A stretch of DNA of 64,000 bases from an uncultured Saprospiraceae bacterium (GTDB taxonomy: Bacteria > Bacteroidota > Bacteroidia > Chitinophagales > Saprospiraceae): contig CALLMH010000025.1 of the NCBI GenBank assembly GCA_938007965.1, positions 1 through 64,000 on the forward strand. The letters are read 5' to 3'. Positions 29,252 to 39,136 of the stretch are shown piece by piece. A model generated the notes under the pieces. The model saw only the letters and a list, made by a program, of their open reading frames with translations. It had not been told where the DNA came from and did not search any database. Both the position numbers and the translations under genes were made by a program. Positions within the stretch are counted from its first letter, which is position 1, and each line of letters opens with the position of its first letter.

Positions 29252-29290
29252 CGGCTTGATTCTATTATGAATCAGGCCGTTTGTATTTTC
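29252..29290 (+). terminator. Terminator of glyA
   Basis: CGGCTTGATTC pairs with GAATCAGGCCG (11 bp with one G-U) around a 6-base loop, followed by TTTGTATTTT, starting 28 bases after the glyA stop. Confidence 0.85.
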
Positions 29291-29558
29291 ATATGGATGT
29301 AATACTTACTTAGCACGTAATCACTAGTAGTTATTTAATTTCTCTATTATGTTTGGCGCGAGTAAAAGATGATTTTTGTGTATTTGCTTGTATTGAATTG
29401 AAGATTGTACACAGATCATTTTCCTGAGAATCATTGATTCATAACGAACTGTTAAATAAGCCTTAATAGACAAAAATCTAATGCAATCAAGCTAAATTAC
29501 TACCAAATCTTGTAGTAGTCGACAAGATCAAATTAATAACTACCCAAATCACACTCCT
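29291..29558. other. Region between the glyA terminator and the export operon
   Basis: About 270 AT-rich bases upstream of the periplasmic-adaptor gene. It must contain the operon promoter, but no good TAnnTTTG element was found. Confidence 0.4.
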
Positions 29559-30941
29559 ATGAAAAAGTCAATTGTTTACGGATTGGTTGCTTTAGTCGTG
29601 GCAGCTATTGCATATTTTACACTGAAGAGTGATGCGTCCTCCTCCAAGGTAGATATCTATGCCGATGTTAAAAAATCAAATTTTGTAGTCGCTGTAAATG
29701 CAACGGGAGAACTAAAAGCAAAAAAATCTATCAAGATTCAAGGACCACAAGGTATGAGATCGGCAGGTATTTATAATACAACCATAAAAGATCTGATCCC
29801 CGAAGGGACAGTCGTGAAAAAGGGCGAATATGTCGCATCGCTAGATAAGACTGAGTTAGCTACTAAGATAACGGGTGTACAAACAGAAATTGAGAAAGAA
29901 CTTACAAAATTAGAACAGATTAAAATAGATACGGCCATCCAGATGAAAGGCATAAGAGATGATATGGCGAACATGCTATTCTCAATGGCCCAAGAAAGAT
30001 TAGAGATAGAGCGGAATAAATACGAACCAAAGATGGTCATCGAACAATCTGAACTGAAACTTAGAAACTCAGAAAGATCGATGGATCAGTTAAGAGGTAA
30101 AACTGAACTCATGGTGATTCAGTCTGATGCTAAGGTAAGAGAGATACAAGCTAATCTCAAACAACTGGATAGTAAGCTGAAACAAATGACAGACGTAGCA
30201 TCTTCATTTATGATCAGAGCACCAGAGGATGGAATGCTGATCTACGAACGATCTTGGAATGGTAAGAAAGGCCCAGGATCTCAGATTTCGGCATGGGATC
30301 CTACGGTAGCTGAGTTACCAGATCTTACGAAGATGACTTCAGTCGCCTACATCAATGAGATAGATATTTCAAAAATAAAAAAAGGCCAAAAAGTAAATAT
30401 CAAAGTAGACGCATTCCCTGAGATAGACTTCGATGGTCAGATTATATCTGTAGCCAATATCGGACAGGAACTCCGGGGTCAAGAAGCGAAAGTATTCGAG
30501 ATTGTAATATCAATCAATCAAGTCGATGATGTGCTGAGACCGTCAATGACAACTACAAATGAAATCGAAATATACCAGTATGAAGAAGTAGTAAATATAC
30601 CTTTGGAGGCATTTTATAGTGATAGTATCGATTACGTATTTGTAAAAAATAAAGGCAAAGTTGTAAGACAACAAATCGTAAGTGGTGCTTCGAATGAAAA
30701 TAATATCATCGTAGTAGAAGGGTTAGACGTTGCCGATAAAGTATTACTAACTCCTCCGGAATCAGAAGATAAAGTACCTTATAATTATCTAACAAAGGAG
30801 ATCGTGGATCAAGGGACCAAAAAACTGGAACAGTGGAAAGATGCCAAATCAACCTTCGATAAGACCAATGAGGAATTCGTCAAAGGAGAAGAAGATCAAA
30901 ATAAAAATATGGGAGGTGGAGATAAGATAATAATGTTTTAA
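29559..30941 (+). CDS. Periplasmic adaptor (MacA/HlyD-like) of an export system
   Basis: 460 residues. One N-terminal membrane helix (VYGLVALVVAAIAYFTL), a lipoyl-like half, a long coiled coil (~100-215), the second lipoyl half (VASSFMIRAPEDGMLIYE), then beta-barrel and membrane-proximal domains (VAYINEIDISKIKKGQKVNIKVDAFP). It bridges an inner-membrane pump and an outer-membrane channel. It is first in a three-gene operon with a MacB-type permease 72 bases downstream and a TolC-like channel after that. Confidence 0.92.
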   Translation: MKKSIVYGLVALVVAAIAYFTLKSDASSSKVDIYADVKKSNFVVAVNATGELKAKKSIKIQGPQGMRSAGIYNTTIKDLIPEGTVVKKGEYVASLDKTELATKITGVQTEIEKELTKLEQIKIDTAIQMKGIRDDMANMLFSMAQERLEIERNKYEPKMVIEQSELKLRNSERSMDQLRGKTELMVIQSDAKVREIQANLKQLDSKLKQMTDVASSFMIRAPEDGMLIYERSWNGKKGPGSQISAWDPTVAELPDLTKMTSVAYINEIDISKIKKGQKVNIKVDAFPEIDFDGQIISVANIGQELRGQEAKVFEIVISINQVDDVLRPSMTTTNEIEIYQYEEVVNIPLEAFYSDSIDYVFVKNKGKVVRQQIVSGASNENNIIVVEGLDVADKVLLTPPESEDKVPYNYLTKEIVDQGTKKLEQWKDAKSTFDKTNEEFVKGEEDQNKNMGGGDKIIMF

Positions 30942-31013
30942 AAGAGTGGATTTCTACTCGTATCCATTGTCAATAGTGGACGAATATTATTCAAAAATCA
31001 ATCTGCAATCTCT

Positions 31014-32318
31014 ATGTTAGTTTATATCAAAAGGAATCTTGGCTTAGCCATCGAAGGCATAAGTCAGAATAAGTTACGAGCACTGCTTACGGCACTGGGT
31101 ATTATATTCGGAGTATTCGCCGTAGTAGCTATGCTAGCCATCGGAAATGGTGCTAAGAAGTCGATACTCGATCAACTCAAGATCATAGGAACTAATAATA
31201 TTGTCATCAACTCTATACCGCCACAGCAAGATGAAGAAGAATCGGACAGTCAAGAAGAAAAAAAATCGTATACCCCAGGCTTAACCATTAAGGATATAGA
31301 TGCTATAAAGGATATAGTGCCAGGGATAGAGAAACTCTCGATAGAAACTACAACAGACGCTAAGATCTTGTATGGGAAGAATATGGTCAAATCCAAATGC
31401 TATGGAGTAAATAATGATTTTTTCGATGTTAATAATCTTGAACTGAGTAGAGGTTTATTTTTTTCTGATCATCATATGAATGGTGTAAATGTCTGCATAC
31501 TAGGTGCGAATGCGGCAGCAAGATTATTCTTAGGGAAGAACCCAATCGGAAATTATGTGAAGTCAAACAATGTCGTATTTAAGGTCATAGGGGTACTGAA
31601 AAAGAGGATGATCTCAAAAGAAAACCTTACCAAGCTAGATGTGAATAATTATAGTAATATCATATTCATACCATTCGATACGTATAAGCTTAGGGTCAAC
31701 AATAAAATCAGAATCGGAAAAGATGACGTAAAGCGTAATGATGATGATGAGACAGAGAACAAGAATTATCACCAGTTAGATAAGGTAGTGGTCAAGCTTG
31801 CCGATGCTAAGAGTATGGAGTCTAGCGCTGAGTTGATCAGCCGGATATTATTAAGAAGACATAATGATCAGCCCGATTTTGAAATCAAAGTGCCAGAGTT
31901 ACTTATCAAACAGCAACAAAGTACACAGGAGACGATGAATCTCATATTAGCAGTCATCGCAGGGATATCACTCCTCGTAGGAGGGATCGGCATCATGAAT
32001 ATCATGCTCGCTAGTGTACTAGAACGTGTAAAGGAAATAGGATTGAGGAGATCTATTGGAGCGACTGAAAAGGATATTATCTATCAGTTTTTATTGGAAG
32101 CGATTGCAATCAGTCTCGCAGGCGGGATAATAGGCGTCATAATGGGAATAATAGGTGCAAAAGTCATAGCAGCATATGCTGACATCACTACTGTAATATC
32201 ATTTTCTTCTATTTTAGTCAGTTTCGGTATTGCAGTAAGTATTGGGGTCATATTTGGGATCATGCCAGCGCAGAAAGCGGCAAAGATGGATCCAATCACT
32301 GCACTGAGAACAGATTGA
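31014..32318 (+). CDS. MacB-type ABC transporter permease (no ATPase domain)
   Basis: 434 residues. One membrane helix near the N-terminus (LTALGIIFGVFAVVAMLAIG), a periplasmic MacB_PCD domain, then three C-terminal helices of the FtsX type, with GGIGIMNIMLASVLERVKEIGLRRSIGA between helices. It is the membrane half of a mechanotransmission ABC exporter. True MacB carries an N-terminal nucleotide-binding domain; it is absent here, and no separate ATPase gene lies in the operon. It sits between adaptor and TolC-like genes. Confidence 0.92.
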   Translation: MLVYIKRNLGLAIEGISQNKLRALLTALGIIFGVFAVVAMLAIGNGAKKSILDQLKIIGTNNIVINSIPPQQDEEESDSQEEKKSYTPGLTIKDIDAIKDIVPGIEKLSIETTTDAKILYGKNMVKSKCYGVNNDFFDVNNLELSRGLFFSDHHMNGVNVCILGANAAARLFLGKNPIGNYVKSNNVVFKVIGVLKKRMISKENLTKLDVNNYSNIIFIPFDTYKLRVNNKIRIGKDDVKRNDDDETENKNYHQLDKVVVKLADAKSMESSAELISRILLRRHNDQPDFEIKVPELLIKQQQSTQETMNLILAVIAGISLLVGGIGIMNIMLASVLERVKEIGLRRSIGATEKDIIYQFLLEAIAISLAGGIIGVIMGIIGAKVIAAYADITTVISFSSILVSFGIAVSIGVIFGIMPAQKAAKMDPITALRTD

Positions 32319-32377
32319 TAATGATGAAATTTACAATTATTAGATAAGTGCCTCTATTCCAGAAATAGTAATAATAT

Positions 32378-33838
32378 ATGAACAAACTAATACAATTATC
32401 AATCATAATTCTACTCGGATACGCATCATCGGTAAATGCTCAAGAAACCATCAGAGCAAGTATTTATGATATTATAAAATCAGCCCAATCAGAGTCTCCT
32501 GATTATCTTCTAGCTAAAACAAGTAGAGAGAATGCAGAGTGGATTTTTATCGGTTCGAAAGCGATATTTAAACCGCAGATAGGATTTACAGCCACCTTAC
32601 CCAATGTCAATAGGAGTGTATCTCAGATAAATTTGCCAGAGGGTACGCGATTTATTAATAATTCATTTATGACCAATAGCGTGGGGCTGAATCTGAATCA
32701 AGTGATCTCATCTACGGGAGGTTCTGTATTTGTATCTACTGATCTTGAAAGGCTAGATCAGTTTGCTCAGAATGGAATCGATGCGAGCTCTTCTTATCTG
32801 TCTTCCCCGATTAGAGTTGGATTCAATCAACCATTTTTGAGACAGAACCCTTTCAAATGGGATAAGAAAGAAGCAGAAATTAATTATGATCTAGCTAAGA
32901 AGCAGTATGTGGAAGATAAAGAAAGTATAGCTTTCGATGCGGTGAATAACTTCTTCGATCTCTATACGACCAAGCTAAGCCTGATTGAAGCTATAAATAA
33001 CAGAGATTATCTAGATTCTATCGCCCTAAATGCAAAAGGAAGATATGAAGTAGGCCGAATCTCAGAAACGGATTTACTACAGATGCAACTCGGCGCAAAA
33101 AATGCAGATGGAACTGTAGCTAGATTAGAATTGGGTGTTCAGAATAAAGAAGAAACACTTAGAGACTTTCTAGGTCTGAGCAATGAGGTGGAATTCGACT
33201 TGAGTGCCCCAGAAGCGATTACCACTTATACGGTAGATAAGGAAAAAGCACTAGAATTCGCTAGGAAACATAGAAGTCAGACAGAGCAATTTCGATTGAA
33301 TATGGTAAGAGCGGAGAGACAGGTGGAGCTGGCTCAAAAAAATAATGGCCCTAATTTACAGCTATCGGGATCATTCGGATTGACGAAAAGTTCTGATGAG
33401 CTGAGAGGTGCATATAACAATCTACTAGATCAAGAAAGAGTAAGTCTGTCGATCAATATTCCGATTGCGGATTTCGGTAGGACTAAAGCCCAAAGAGAAA
33501 TTGCAAAGTCCAACCTAGAAAGAACAAAACTACAAGTCCGCCAAAATGAAGTAAGCTTCGAACGTGAAATCATGGTGAATGTTGAGCAATTCGAACTTAA
33601 AAGAAGTCAACTCCAACTGTCCGAAGAAGCGCTAGAGATAGCACTCAAAAGATTGGATATTGCAAAAAAACGATTTCAAATAGGTAAGATCGATGTTACG
33701 AATCTTAATATCGCAATCCAAGAAGAACAAAACGCAAGACAGCAGTATTTCAATAATCTATGGGATCTATGGAGAGCACATTATACAATCAGGAATCTGA
33801 CGCTCTATGACTTCGAGACTAATACTCCATTAGAGTAA
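32378..33838 (+). CDS. TolC-family outer-membrane efflux protein
   Basis: 486 residues with a signal peptide (MNKLIQLSIIILLGYASSVNA, cut before Q). Two homologous halves of long alpha-helices: first ~140-260 (AVNNFFDLYTTKLSLIEAINNRDYLDSIALNAKGRYEVGRISETDLL), second ~300-470 with the matching ALEIALKRLDIAKKRFQIGKIDVTNLNIAIQE. It forms a trimeric channel across the outer membrane and periplasm, working with the adaptor and permease genes 5' of it. The cargo is unknown. Confidence 0.93.
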   Translation: MNKLIQLSIIILLGYASSVNAQETIRASIYDIIKSAQSESPDYLLAKTSRENAEWIFIGSKAIFKPQIGFTATLPNVNRSVSQINLPEGTRFINNSFMTNSVGLNLNQVISSTGGSVFVSTDLERLDQFAQNGIDASSSYLSSPIRVGFNQPFLRQNPFKWDKKEAEINYDLAKKQYVEDKESIAFDAVNNFFDLYTTKLSLIEAINNRDYLDSIALNAKGRYEVGRISETDLLQMQLGAKNADGTVARLELGVQNKEETLRDFLGLSNEVEFDLSAPEAITTYTVDKEKALEFARKHRSQTEQFRLNMVRAERQVELAQKNNGPNLQLSGSFGLTKSSDELRGAYNNLLDQERVSLSINIPIADFGRTKAQREIAKSNLERTKLQVRQNEVSFEREIMVNVEQFELKRSQLQLSEEALEIALKRLDIAKKRFQIGKIDVTNLNIAIQEEQNARQQYFNNLWDLWRAHYTIRNLTLYDFETNTPLE

Positions 33839-33922
33839 ATTATGTAGCAACAAGTTAAAGTGGCTTTAGTCAGTGTAGTTTTCAGAAGTAGTTAGATAAA
33901 CAGTTATGGAATAAGGATACTC

Positions 33923-34573
33923 CTAAGTAAATAAGGCTTCCATCTCCTTACCGATACCAGCTTTATATGGATGGAGGCTCGACTTGAGTAGGGTCATGGT
34001 GTCATATTGACTTCCATACACATTCATAAGTTTCCATTTGGATACACCCATACTGAGAAGGTATGTAGTGATCTCGGGCAGGTTCATTGGTACTTGTTGT
34101 CTCCATAATTCTACACCATTGCTAGCTGTATAGTGGAGTAATGTGGCTTTATGTCCATGTTGAGAACTAGTGGTAAGTACATTCGGGTGAGATTGGATTA
34201 TGTTTTTTAGCTCATTGATGTTACCGTCTAATAGTTGATCTATTGCTTCTTCGAATGGTCTATTATATTCAGTCTTTCTGAGATCAAGTACATCTTCCCA
34301 TGATTTATATCCATATTCGCAAGCTATAGTCCATTGACAATCGGTCAGATCAAGATTGGCTTTTTTCAGTTCTGCTATTGGTTCTCCGAGTTGCAGCGGA
34401 TGGTAATTGCTTATTTCTGCCAATAGATAATCATTGCCTGATAGTATCCCGTCATACAGCATATTAGCAAGAACAGTCAAGTGCTCTTGAATCTGAGGAA
34501 ATGCAGTATGACGGATCGCCTCACCATAGTAATTTCTTATTTCTTGTACTATTTTGGGTCTGTATATCTTCAT
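33923..34573 (-). CDS. Ankyrin-like repeat protein
   Basis: 216 residues. The second half has ankyrin-type repeats: IDQLLDGNINELKNIIQSHPNVL, KATLLHYTASNGVELWRQ, and LPEITTYLLSMGVSKWKLMNVYG. The ATLLHYxAxNGVE variant is familiar from cytoplasmic ankyrin proteins of soil and marine bacteria. The first ~100 residues are helical and not recognised. It should be a protein-binding scaffold; the partner is unknown. There are 30 bases between it and the small MscS gene upstream, so the two are probably one transcript. Confidence 0.7.
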   Translation of the reverse strand: MKIYRPKIVQEIRNYYGEAIRHTAFPQIQEHLTVLANMLYDGILSGNDYLLAEISNYHPLQLGEPIAELKKANLDLTDCQWTIACEYGYKSWEDVLDLRKTEYNRPFEEAIDQLLDGNINELKNIIQSHPNVLTTSSQHGHKATLLHYTASNGVELWRQQVPMNLPEITTYLLSMGVSKWKLMNVYGSQYDTMTLLKSSLHPYKAGIGKEMEALFT

Positions 34574-34603
34574 TTGGCGTTGTAATATACCTGATTTTCA
34601 CTA

Positions 34604-35422
34604 TTAATTTTGGTTAGACATATTGATGTCCATTGTTGGATAGGGGAATTCGATATTGGCTTTGTCAAAAGCTTTCTTTACATTCTCTGTCATGTAGAAT
34701 TTTACATCGAAGTAGTGTTCGCTTTTGCAGAATGGGCGCGTTGCCAAATCTACAGAACTATCACCAAGATTAGCGACGACTACGCCTTGAGCGGGACTAG
34801 CCAATATATGAGGGCACTGTTTTCCCACTTCTAATATGATCTTTCGAGCTTTATCGATATCACCATTGTAACTTATCCCAAAGGTAAGTTCTACCCCTAC
34901 AGTGCCTTGACCCGATATATTTGTGATTGTATTGCCAGTGACATTACTGTTTGATACGTATATCCGTTTGTTATCTAGAGTAGCCAGTTCAGTGTTGAAT
35001 GCATTGATGGATTCGACAGTGCCGATATTGCCACCACCTATATCTACGAGATCGCCGACTTTGATAGGTTTGAATATCATGAGCATTACACCAGAAGCTA
35101 CTTGTCCGAGACTACCATTGAGAGCCATACCGACGCCGATCATAAGGCCACCCAAGATAGCGATGAATGAAGTGGTATCTACACCGAACATACCCGCCAC
35201 AGATAGTAGTACCATGACCTTCAGCGCTGCTCCAAGAATAGAAGATAAAAACTTTGTCAATGAAATATCTGTTCCCGATTTAGCCATCGACTTTTCAAAT
35301 ACTCTGACCAGTTTTTTGACGATCCAGAAACCAACGATTAAGGTTATGATAGCCATTAGTATTTTAGGAGCATATCCTATGGCGAGGTCAGTGATTTTTG
35401 ATGAGATTTTTACGATGTCCAT
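34604..35422 (-). CDS. MscS-family mechanosensitive ion channel (small form)
   Basis: 272 residues, the size of E. coli MscS. Three membrane helices; the third, pore-lining, helix is ALNGSLGQVASGVMLMIF, followed by KPIKVGDLVDIGGGNIGTVESINAFNT and the YVSNSNVTGNTITNIS beta domain. It opens under membrane tension at hypo-osmotic shock. It precedes the ankyrin-like gene by 30 bases on the same strand. Confidence 0.95.
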   Translation of the reverse strand: MDIVKISSKITDLAIGYAPKILMAIITLIVGFWIVKKLVRVFEKSMAKSGTDISLTKFLSSILGAALKVMVLLSVAGMFGVDTTSFIAILGGLMIGVGMALNGSLGQVASGVMLMIFKPIKVGDLVDIGGGNIGTVESINAFNTELATLDNKRIYVSNSNVTGNTITNISGQGTVGVELTFGISYNGDIDKARKIILEVGKQCPHILASPAQGVVVANLGDSSVDLATRPFCKSEHYFDVKFYMTENVKKAFDKANIEFPYPTMDINMSNQN

Positions 35423-35540
35423 AATTGTTTTTATTTTGAAGAGATTATTTTGAAGTTATAGAATTACCAAAATGGAACTGCCACTAAGTCGATTCTTTAT
35501 TTAAAGTATTATGACTATAAGCGCTATGAAAGTCACCAAA

Positions 35541-36878
35541 CTAAAATACAAAAAACAAGATGCCCGAAGATATAAATCCAGTAAATGCAAGTAAGGTCGT
35601 CATGATGGTCCATGATCTGAAGGTTTGTTTTTCGTCCATGCCGAGGTACTCTTTTACCAACCAGAATCCGCTATCATTTACATGGGATAGTATGCTAGCG
35701 CCAGATGCTATAGCGATCACTAAAGCGGCCAATTGACCTCCTGTATACATAGCACCTTCTATTATAGGCGCAACCAATCCTGCTGCAGTAATCATCGCTA
35801 CTGTAGCTGATCCCTGTAGGACTCTGACGATACATGCCGCTAAGAAGCCGAAGACGATTACAGGGAATCCCCATTCGGCGAAAGAATTGGCAATGATTTC
35901 TCCCGCTCCAGTATTGACGAGTACTTGCTTGAATACACCACCTGCGCCTGTAAGCAGGATGATAGTGCCGGCGGGTTCCATAGATTTTGTGCTTATTTTA
36001 AATAGCTCTTGTGATGAGAATCCTCGGCCGATTCCTAGCGCGTACCAGACTATTATATTCGCGATTATCAATGCGGTAAATGGATGACCTAGTAATGTAA
36101 CTATATTTATAATACTAGGATTAGTGATTTCTATAAGACCAGATTTCATCATTGTGCCCAGCAATATGAGTACGATCGGAACTAATATAATCGAGATTAT
36201 GAGTGCTATGTTAGGAAGATTTTTGGTTTCATTATTTTGATCGTCGCTTACTAGATGAGGCGCTTTGATATGAATTTTTTCAGCTATATATCTGCCATAA
36301 AGTAGTCCGCTTAAAATAGCGGTAGGAATTCCCGCTAAAAAACCAACTAATATGACCCATCCTAGATCAGCATCGAGTATATCCGCAACGGCTACGGGAC
36401 CCGGCGTAGGAGGTATGAAAGCGTGCGTGATGGCTAATCCTGCCAATAGTGGAATCGCATAAAGAAGTAATGACTTGCCCGTTTTTCGCTGTAGTGCATA
36501 TATGACGGGAATCAGTATGATGAATGCCACGTCGAAGAATACAGGAATAGCCACTACGAATCCAGTCAATAGCATAGATGTCGGTGCATTTTTGATCCCC
36601 ATGGATCGGATCAGCCACTGAGCTATAGCTTCTGCTCCGTTTGATTTTTCTAATATAGCACCAAACATAGCTCCTAGACCCACGACTACTGCCACGAATC
36701 CCAAGGTTGATCCCATACCTTTTTGTATGGTTTCGATTATAGTAAGTGCATCCAGCCCAGCGAATAACCCTGTCAATATACTCGATATCAGTAAGGATAT
36801 AAACGCAGGAAGCCTCAAGGCCAATATTAAAATAAGTAGTATAATGATTCCGACAAGTACGCTTAATATTATGCTCAT
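35541..36878 (-). CDS. gntT: Gluconate permease, GntP family
   Basis: 445 residues with about 12-14 membrane segments. Family features include GMGSTLGFVAVVVGLGAMFGAILEKS, FIPPTPGPVAVADILDAD and HVNDSGFWLVKEYLGM. It takes up gluconate with protons. It lies 28 bases downstream of the 6-phosphogluconate dehydrogenase gene and is the last gene of the gluconokinase-dehydrogenase-permease operon, which strengthens the substrate call. Confidence 0.92.
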   Translation of the reverse strand: MSIILSVLVGIIILLILILALRLPAFISLLISSILTGLFAGLDALTIIETIQKGMGSTLGFVAVVVGLGAMFGAILEKSNGAEAIAQWLIRSMGIKNAPTSMLLTGFVVAIPVFFDVAFIILIPVIYALQRKTGKSLLLYAIPLLAGLAITHAFIPPTPGPVAVADILDADLGWVILVGFLAGIPTAILSGLLYGRYIAEKIHIKAPHLVSDDQNNETKNLPNIALIISIILVPIVLILLGTMMKSGLIEITNPSIINIVTLLGHPFTALIIANIIVWYALGIGRGFSSQELFKISTKSMEPAGTIILLTGAGGVFKQVLVNTGAGEIIANSFAEWGFPVIVFGFLAACIVRVLQGSATVAMITAAGLVAPIIEGAMYTGGQLAALVIAIASGASILSHVNDSGFWLVKEYLGMDEKQTFRSWTIMTTLLAFTGFISSGILFFVF

Positions 36879-36906
36879 GGACTAGATTTTTTATTAGAAA
36901 TGTAGA

Positions 36907-38310
36907 TTATCGATTCCAGATTGTATGGTGCGATGGGCCATTGGGATCATCTATTCGTTGGTATCTGTGAGCTCCAAAGTAATCTCGCTGGCCTTGGATG
37001 ATATTAGCCGTAGATTGTTCATTTTTGTAGGTCTCGATGTATGTCAATGCGGCACTGAGACATGGAACTGCAGACCCTGACAGCATAGATTGTGCACATA
37101 TTTCTCTTAGTGAATTTAGTCCTTCGGATACGATATTCACATATGTAGTATTATTTAGTAAGGTGGGCTCTTCTTTTAGTTTTACCTTCATATCTTCCAT
37201 TAATTCAGACCTTATGATACATCCGTTGGTCCAGATTCTCGCTACCTCAGGCATATCAATATTCCATTGATAAGTATCAGAAGCTGCGTAGATCAGCTCT
37301 AAACCTTGATGATGATTGATGATTCTTGCTATCTTGTAAGCTTCGGCAAGTGTATTAAGATCGATATCTTTTTTATTGATAGACGTAGCATATAGTTTGT
37401 TGGCAGCTATCCTTTCGTCTTTGAATGCGGATTGGTACCTAGCGAAGAGAGCGGCAGTAAGAGTATTGACTGGTATGCCTAATTCGCAAGCGGCGATGGT
37501 TGTCCAGCTACCTGTCCCCTTATTTCCAGCCTTATCTAGGATGATGTCTATGAGGTGAGTATCTCCTTCTTTTTTTCTAAGGACTTCGACTGTGATTTCT
37601 AGTAAGTAACTATTTAGATCTGTCTTGGTCCATGATTCGAATACATCCGCTATCGAAGAGGAGTCATAGCCCGCGGTATATCTTAAGAGTCCATATATCT
37701 CAGCAAGGAATTGCATCTCAGCGTACTCTATGCCATTGTGTACCATCTTGACAAAATGTCCAGCACCACCTCTCCCTATATAGCCACAACATGCTCCTCC
37801 ATCCTTGTCTTTGGCAGCTATTGATTCTAGAGCATCTTTGCAGATTGCATATGCTTCTGGCTCTCCTCCTGGCATGATCGATGGTCCTTTTAGTGCGCCT
37901 TCTTCACCACCAGATACTCCCGTACCTATGAAGTATAGGTCATGTTTGGCGAGTTTGTTATTTCTTTCTTGAGTCAATTTGTAATGAGAATTACCACCAT
38001 CAATAATCAAATCGCCTTTGTCCAACAGTGGAATCAGTGAATCGATCGTACTGTCTACAGCTGACCCTGCAGAAATCATCAGAAATATGGTCCTAGGAGT
38101 CTTTAGAGATCGTACAAATTCGTCCAAGTCTTCATGGCCTTCTACTCCTGTAAGATCAGGATATGCGTGGATAAATTTTTGAGCCACTCTTTCTTCGGAG
38201 TCCTTCACATATCTGTTATATAAGCTTAAGCTTACTTGCTTGTCTGCAAAATTTCTAGCTAGACTTTTCCCCATTACGCCTAATCCAATAAGTCCAAGTT
38301 GTTTTTTCAT
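36907..38310 (-). CDS. gnd: 6-phosphogluconate dehydrogenase, decarboxylating
   Basis: Oxidises 6-phosphogluconate to ribulose 5-phosphate and CO2 with NADP+. 467 residues. The Rossmann start is GLIGLGVMGKSLARNFAD; the substrate and catalytic region has GVSGGEEGALKGPSIMPGG and the Lys in GHFVKMVHNGIEY; DKAGNKGTGSWT is the late signature. The start codon overlaps the gluconokinase stop (ATGA), so the two are translationally coupled. Confidence 0.97.
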   Translation of the reverse strand: MKKQLGLIGLGVMGKSLARNFADKQVSLSLYNRYVKDSEERVAQKFIHAYPDLTGVEGHEDLDEFVRSLKTPRTIFLMISAGSAVDSTIDSLIPLLDKGDLIIDGGNSHYKLTQERNNKLAKHDLYFIGTGVSGGEEGALKGPSIMPGGEPEAYAICKDALESIAAKDKDGGACCGYIGRGGAGHFVKMVHNGIEYAEMQFLAEIYGLLRYTAGYDSSSIADVFESWTKTDLNSYLLEITVEVLRKKEGDTHLIDIILDKAGNKGTGSWTTIAACELGIPVNTLTAALFARYQSAFKDERIAANKLYATSINKKDIDLNTLAEAYKIARIINHHQGLELIYAASDTYQWNIDMPEVARIWTNGCIIRSELMEDMKVKLKEEPTLLNNTTYVNIVSEGLNSLREICAQSMLSGSAVPCLSAALTYIETYKNEQSTANIIQGQRDYFGAHRYQRIDDPNGPSHHTIWNR

Positions 38311-38834
38311 GATTTGCTCTCTTTTATTATAGTATCTATAATCTGTTCTACAGTATTATTAATATCGCATCTGATGGCATATTCTGGAATATCCAATATT
38401 TCAAACTGCGAATGTAACAAACTCGGCGGCATGAAATGATGTGTTCTTGAAGTGATTCGCTTATAGATCAAATCAAAACTACCATCTAGAAATATCCAAT
38501 GAATTTGTCTCTCAATGTCCTCAGACAATTGAATTCTATACATTTCCTTCAAGGCAGAGCACGCTATGATTAATCCTGATTCGGTTTTTAAAATAAACTG
38601 ATTCATAGCTTGTAACCATCCTTTGCGATCTGTATCGTCAAGGGGCAGACCAGATTTCATTTTGGCTACATTGTCAGCTGGGTGAAAATCATCTCCATCA
38701 TAAAATGGTATAGCAAGAATATCAGAAAGTGCCTGACCGATGGTACTCTTTCCACTTCCTGATACTCCACAGATGAAGTAGATCTTGTTACCATAAGAAC
38801 AGTATGGTGATTCGGACATATAGTTAATTATCAT
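38307..38834 (-). CDS. gntK: Gluconokinase
   Basis: Phosphorylates gluconate to 6-phosphogluconate. 175 residues. P-loop GVSGSGKSTIG, followed by FYDGDDFHPADNVAKMKSGLPLDDTDRKGWL, the standard substrate-binding stretch, then ACSALKEMYR and the FLDGSFDLIYKRITSR lid region. It is the first gene of the gluconate operon, overlapping gnd by four bases. A -7 element lies 40 bases upstream. No GntR-type repressor is adjacent. Confidence 0.96.
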   Translation of the reverse strand: MIINYMSESPYCSYGNKIYFICGVSGSGKSTIGQALSDILAIPFYDGDDFHPADNVAKMKSGLPLDDTDRKGWLQAMNQFILKTESGLIIACSALKEMYRIQLSEDIERQIHWIFLDGSFDLIYKRITSRTHHFMPPSLLHSQFEILDIPEYAIRCDINNTVEQIIDTIIKESKS

Positions 38835-38873
38835 TTACAAGATACACTGATTAGGATAAATGAAAAGATGTAC

Positions 38874-38881
38874 CAAAGTTA
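38874..38881 (-). promoter_or_regulatory. Bacteroidota -7 element for the gluconate operon
   Basis: Reads TAACTTTG on the minus strand, 39 bases ahead of gntK. No TTG lies at the normal -33 distance, which would fit a promoter that needs an activator. Confidence 0.45.
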
Positions 38882-39136
38882 AAAATGAAGGTTGAAATAG
38901 AAATGTGAATTTGTATTCCTAAAATTAAATAAACGAGCGGTTACATATCATTTTGACCTTAGTTCTTTCAATTAATTAGGTATAAAAAAATGAAACTAAG
39001 AAAGAAAATGAAAGAAGACAATTATTATCACCTAAAAATAATAGATATGCAAGTGCATTTTGTAGCACATATTTGATGTGGGATAGAAATGTAGCTTCTT
39101 TAAATAATTTGTAATATTGCACACTTGGTTCAATAT
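38882..39136. other. Divergent intergenic region, gluconate operon to glycosyltransferase
   Basis: About 255 AT-rich bases. A TAATATTG near-match to the -7 element (39112-39119) precedes the glycosyltransferase start at 39137. Nothing else was seen. Confidence 0.4.

Noticed and set aside
34923..35453. 176-codon plus-strand open frame over the small MscS gene
   Set aside because: Antisense shadow of a clear MscS gene; rich in Pro/Thr/Ile with no recognisable pattern.
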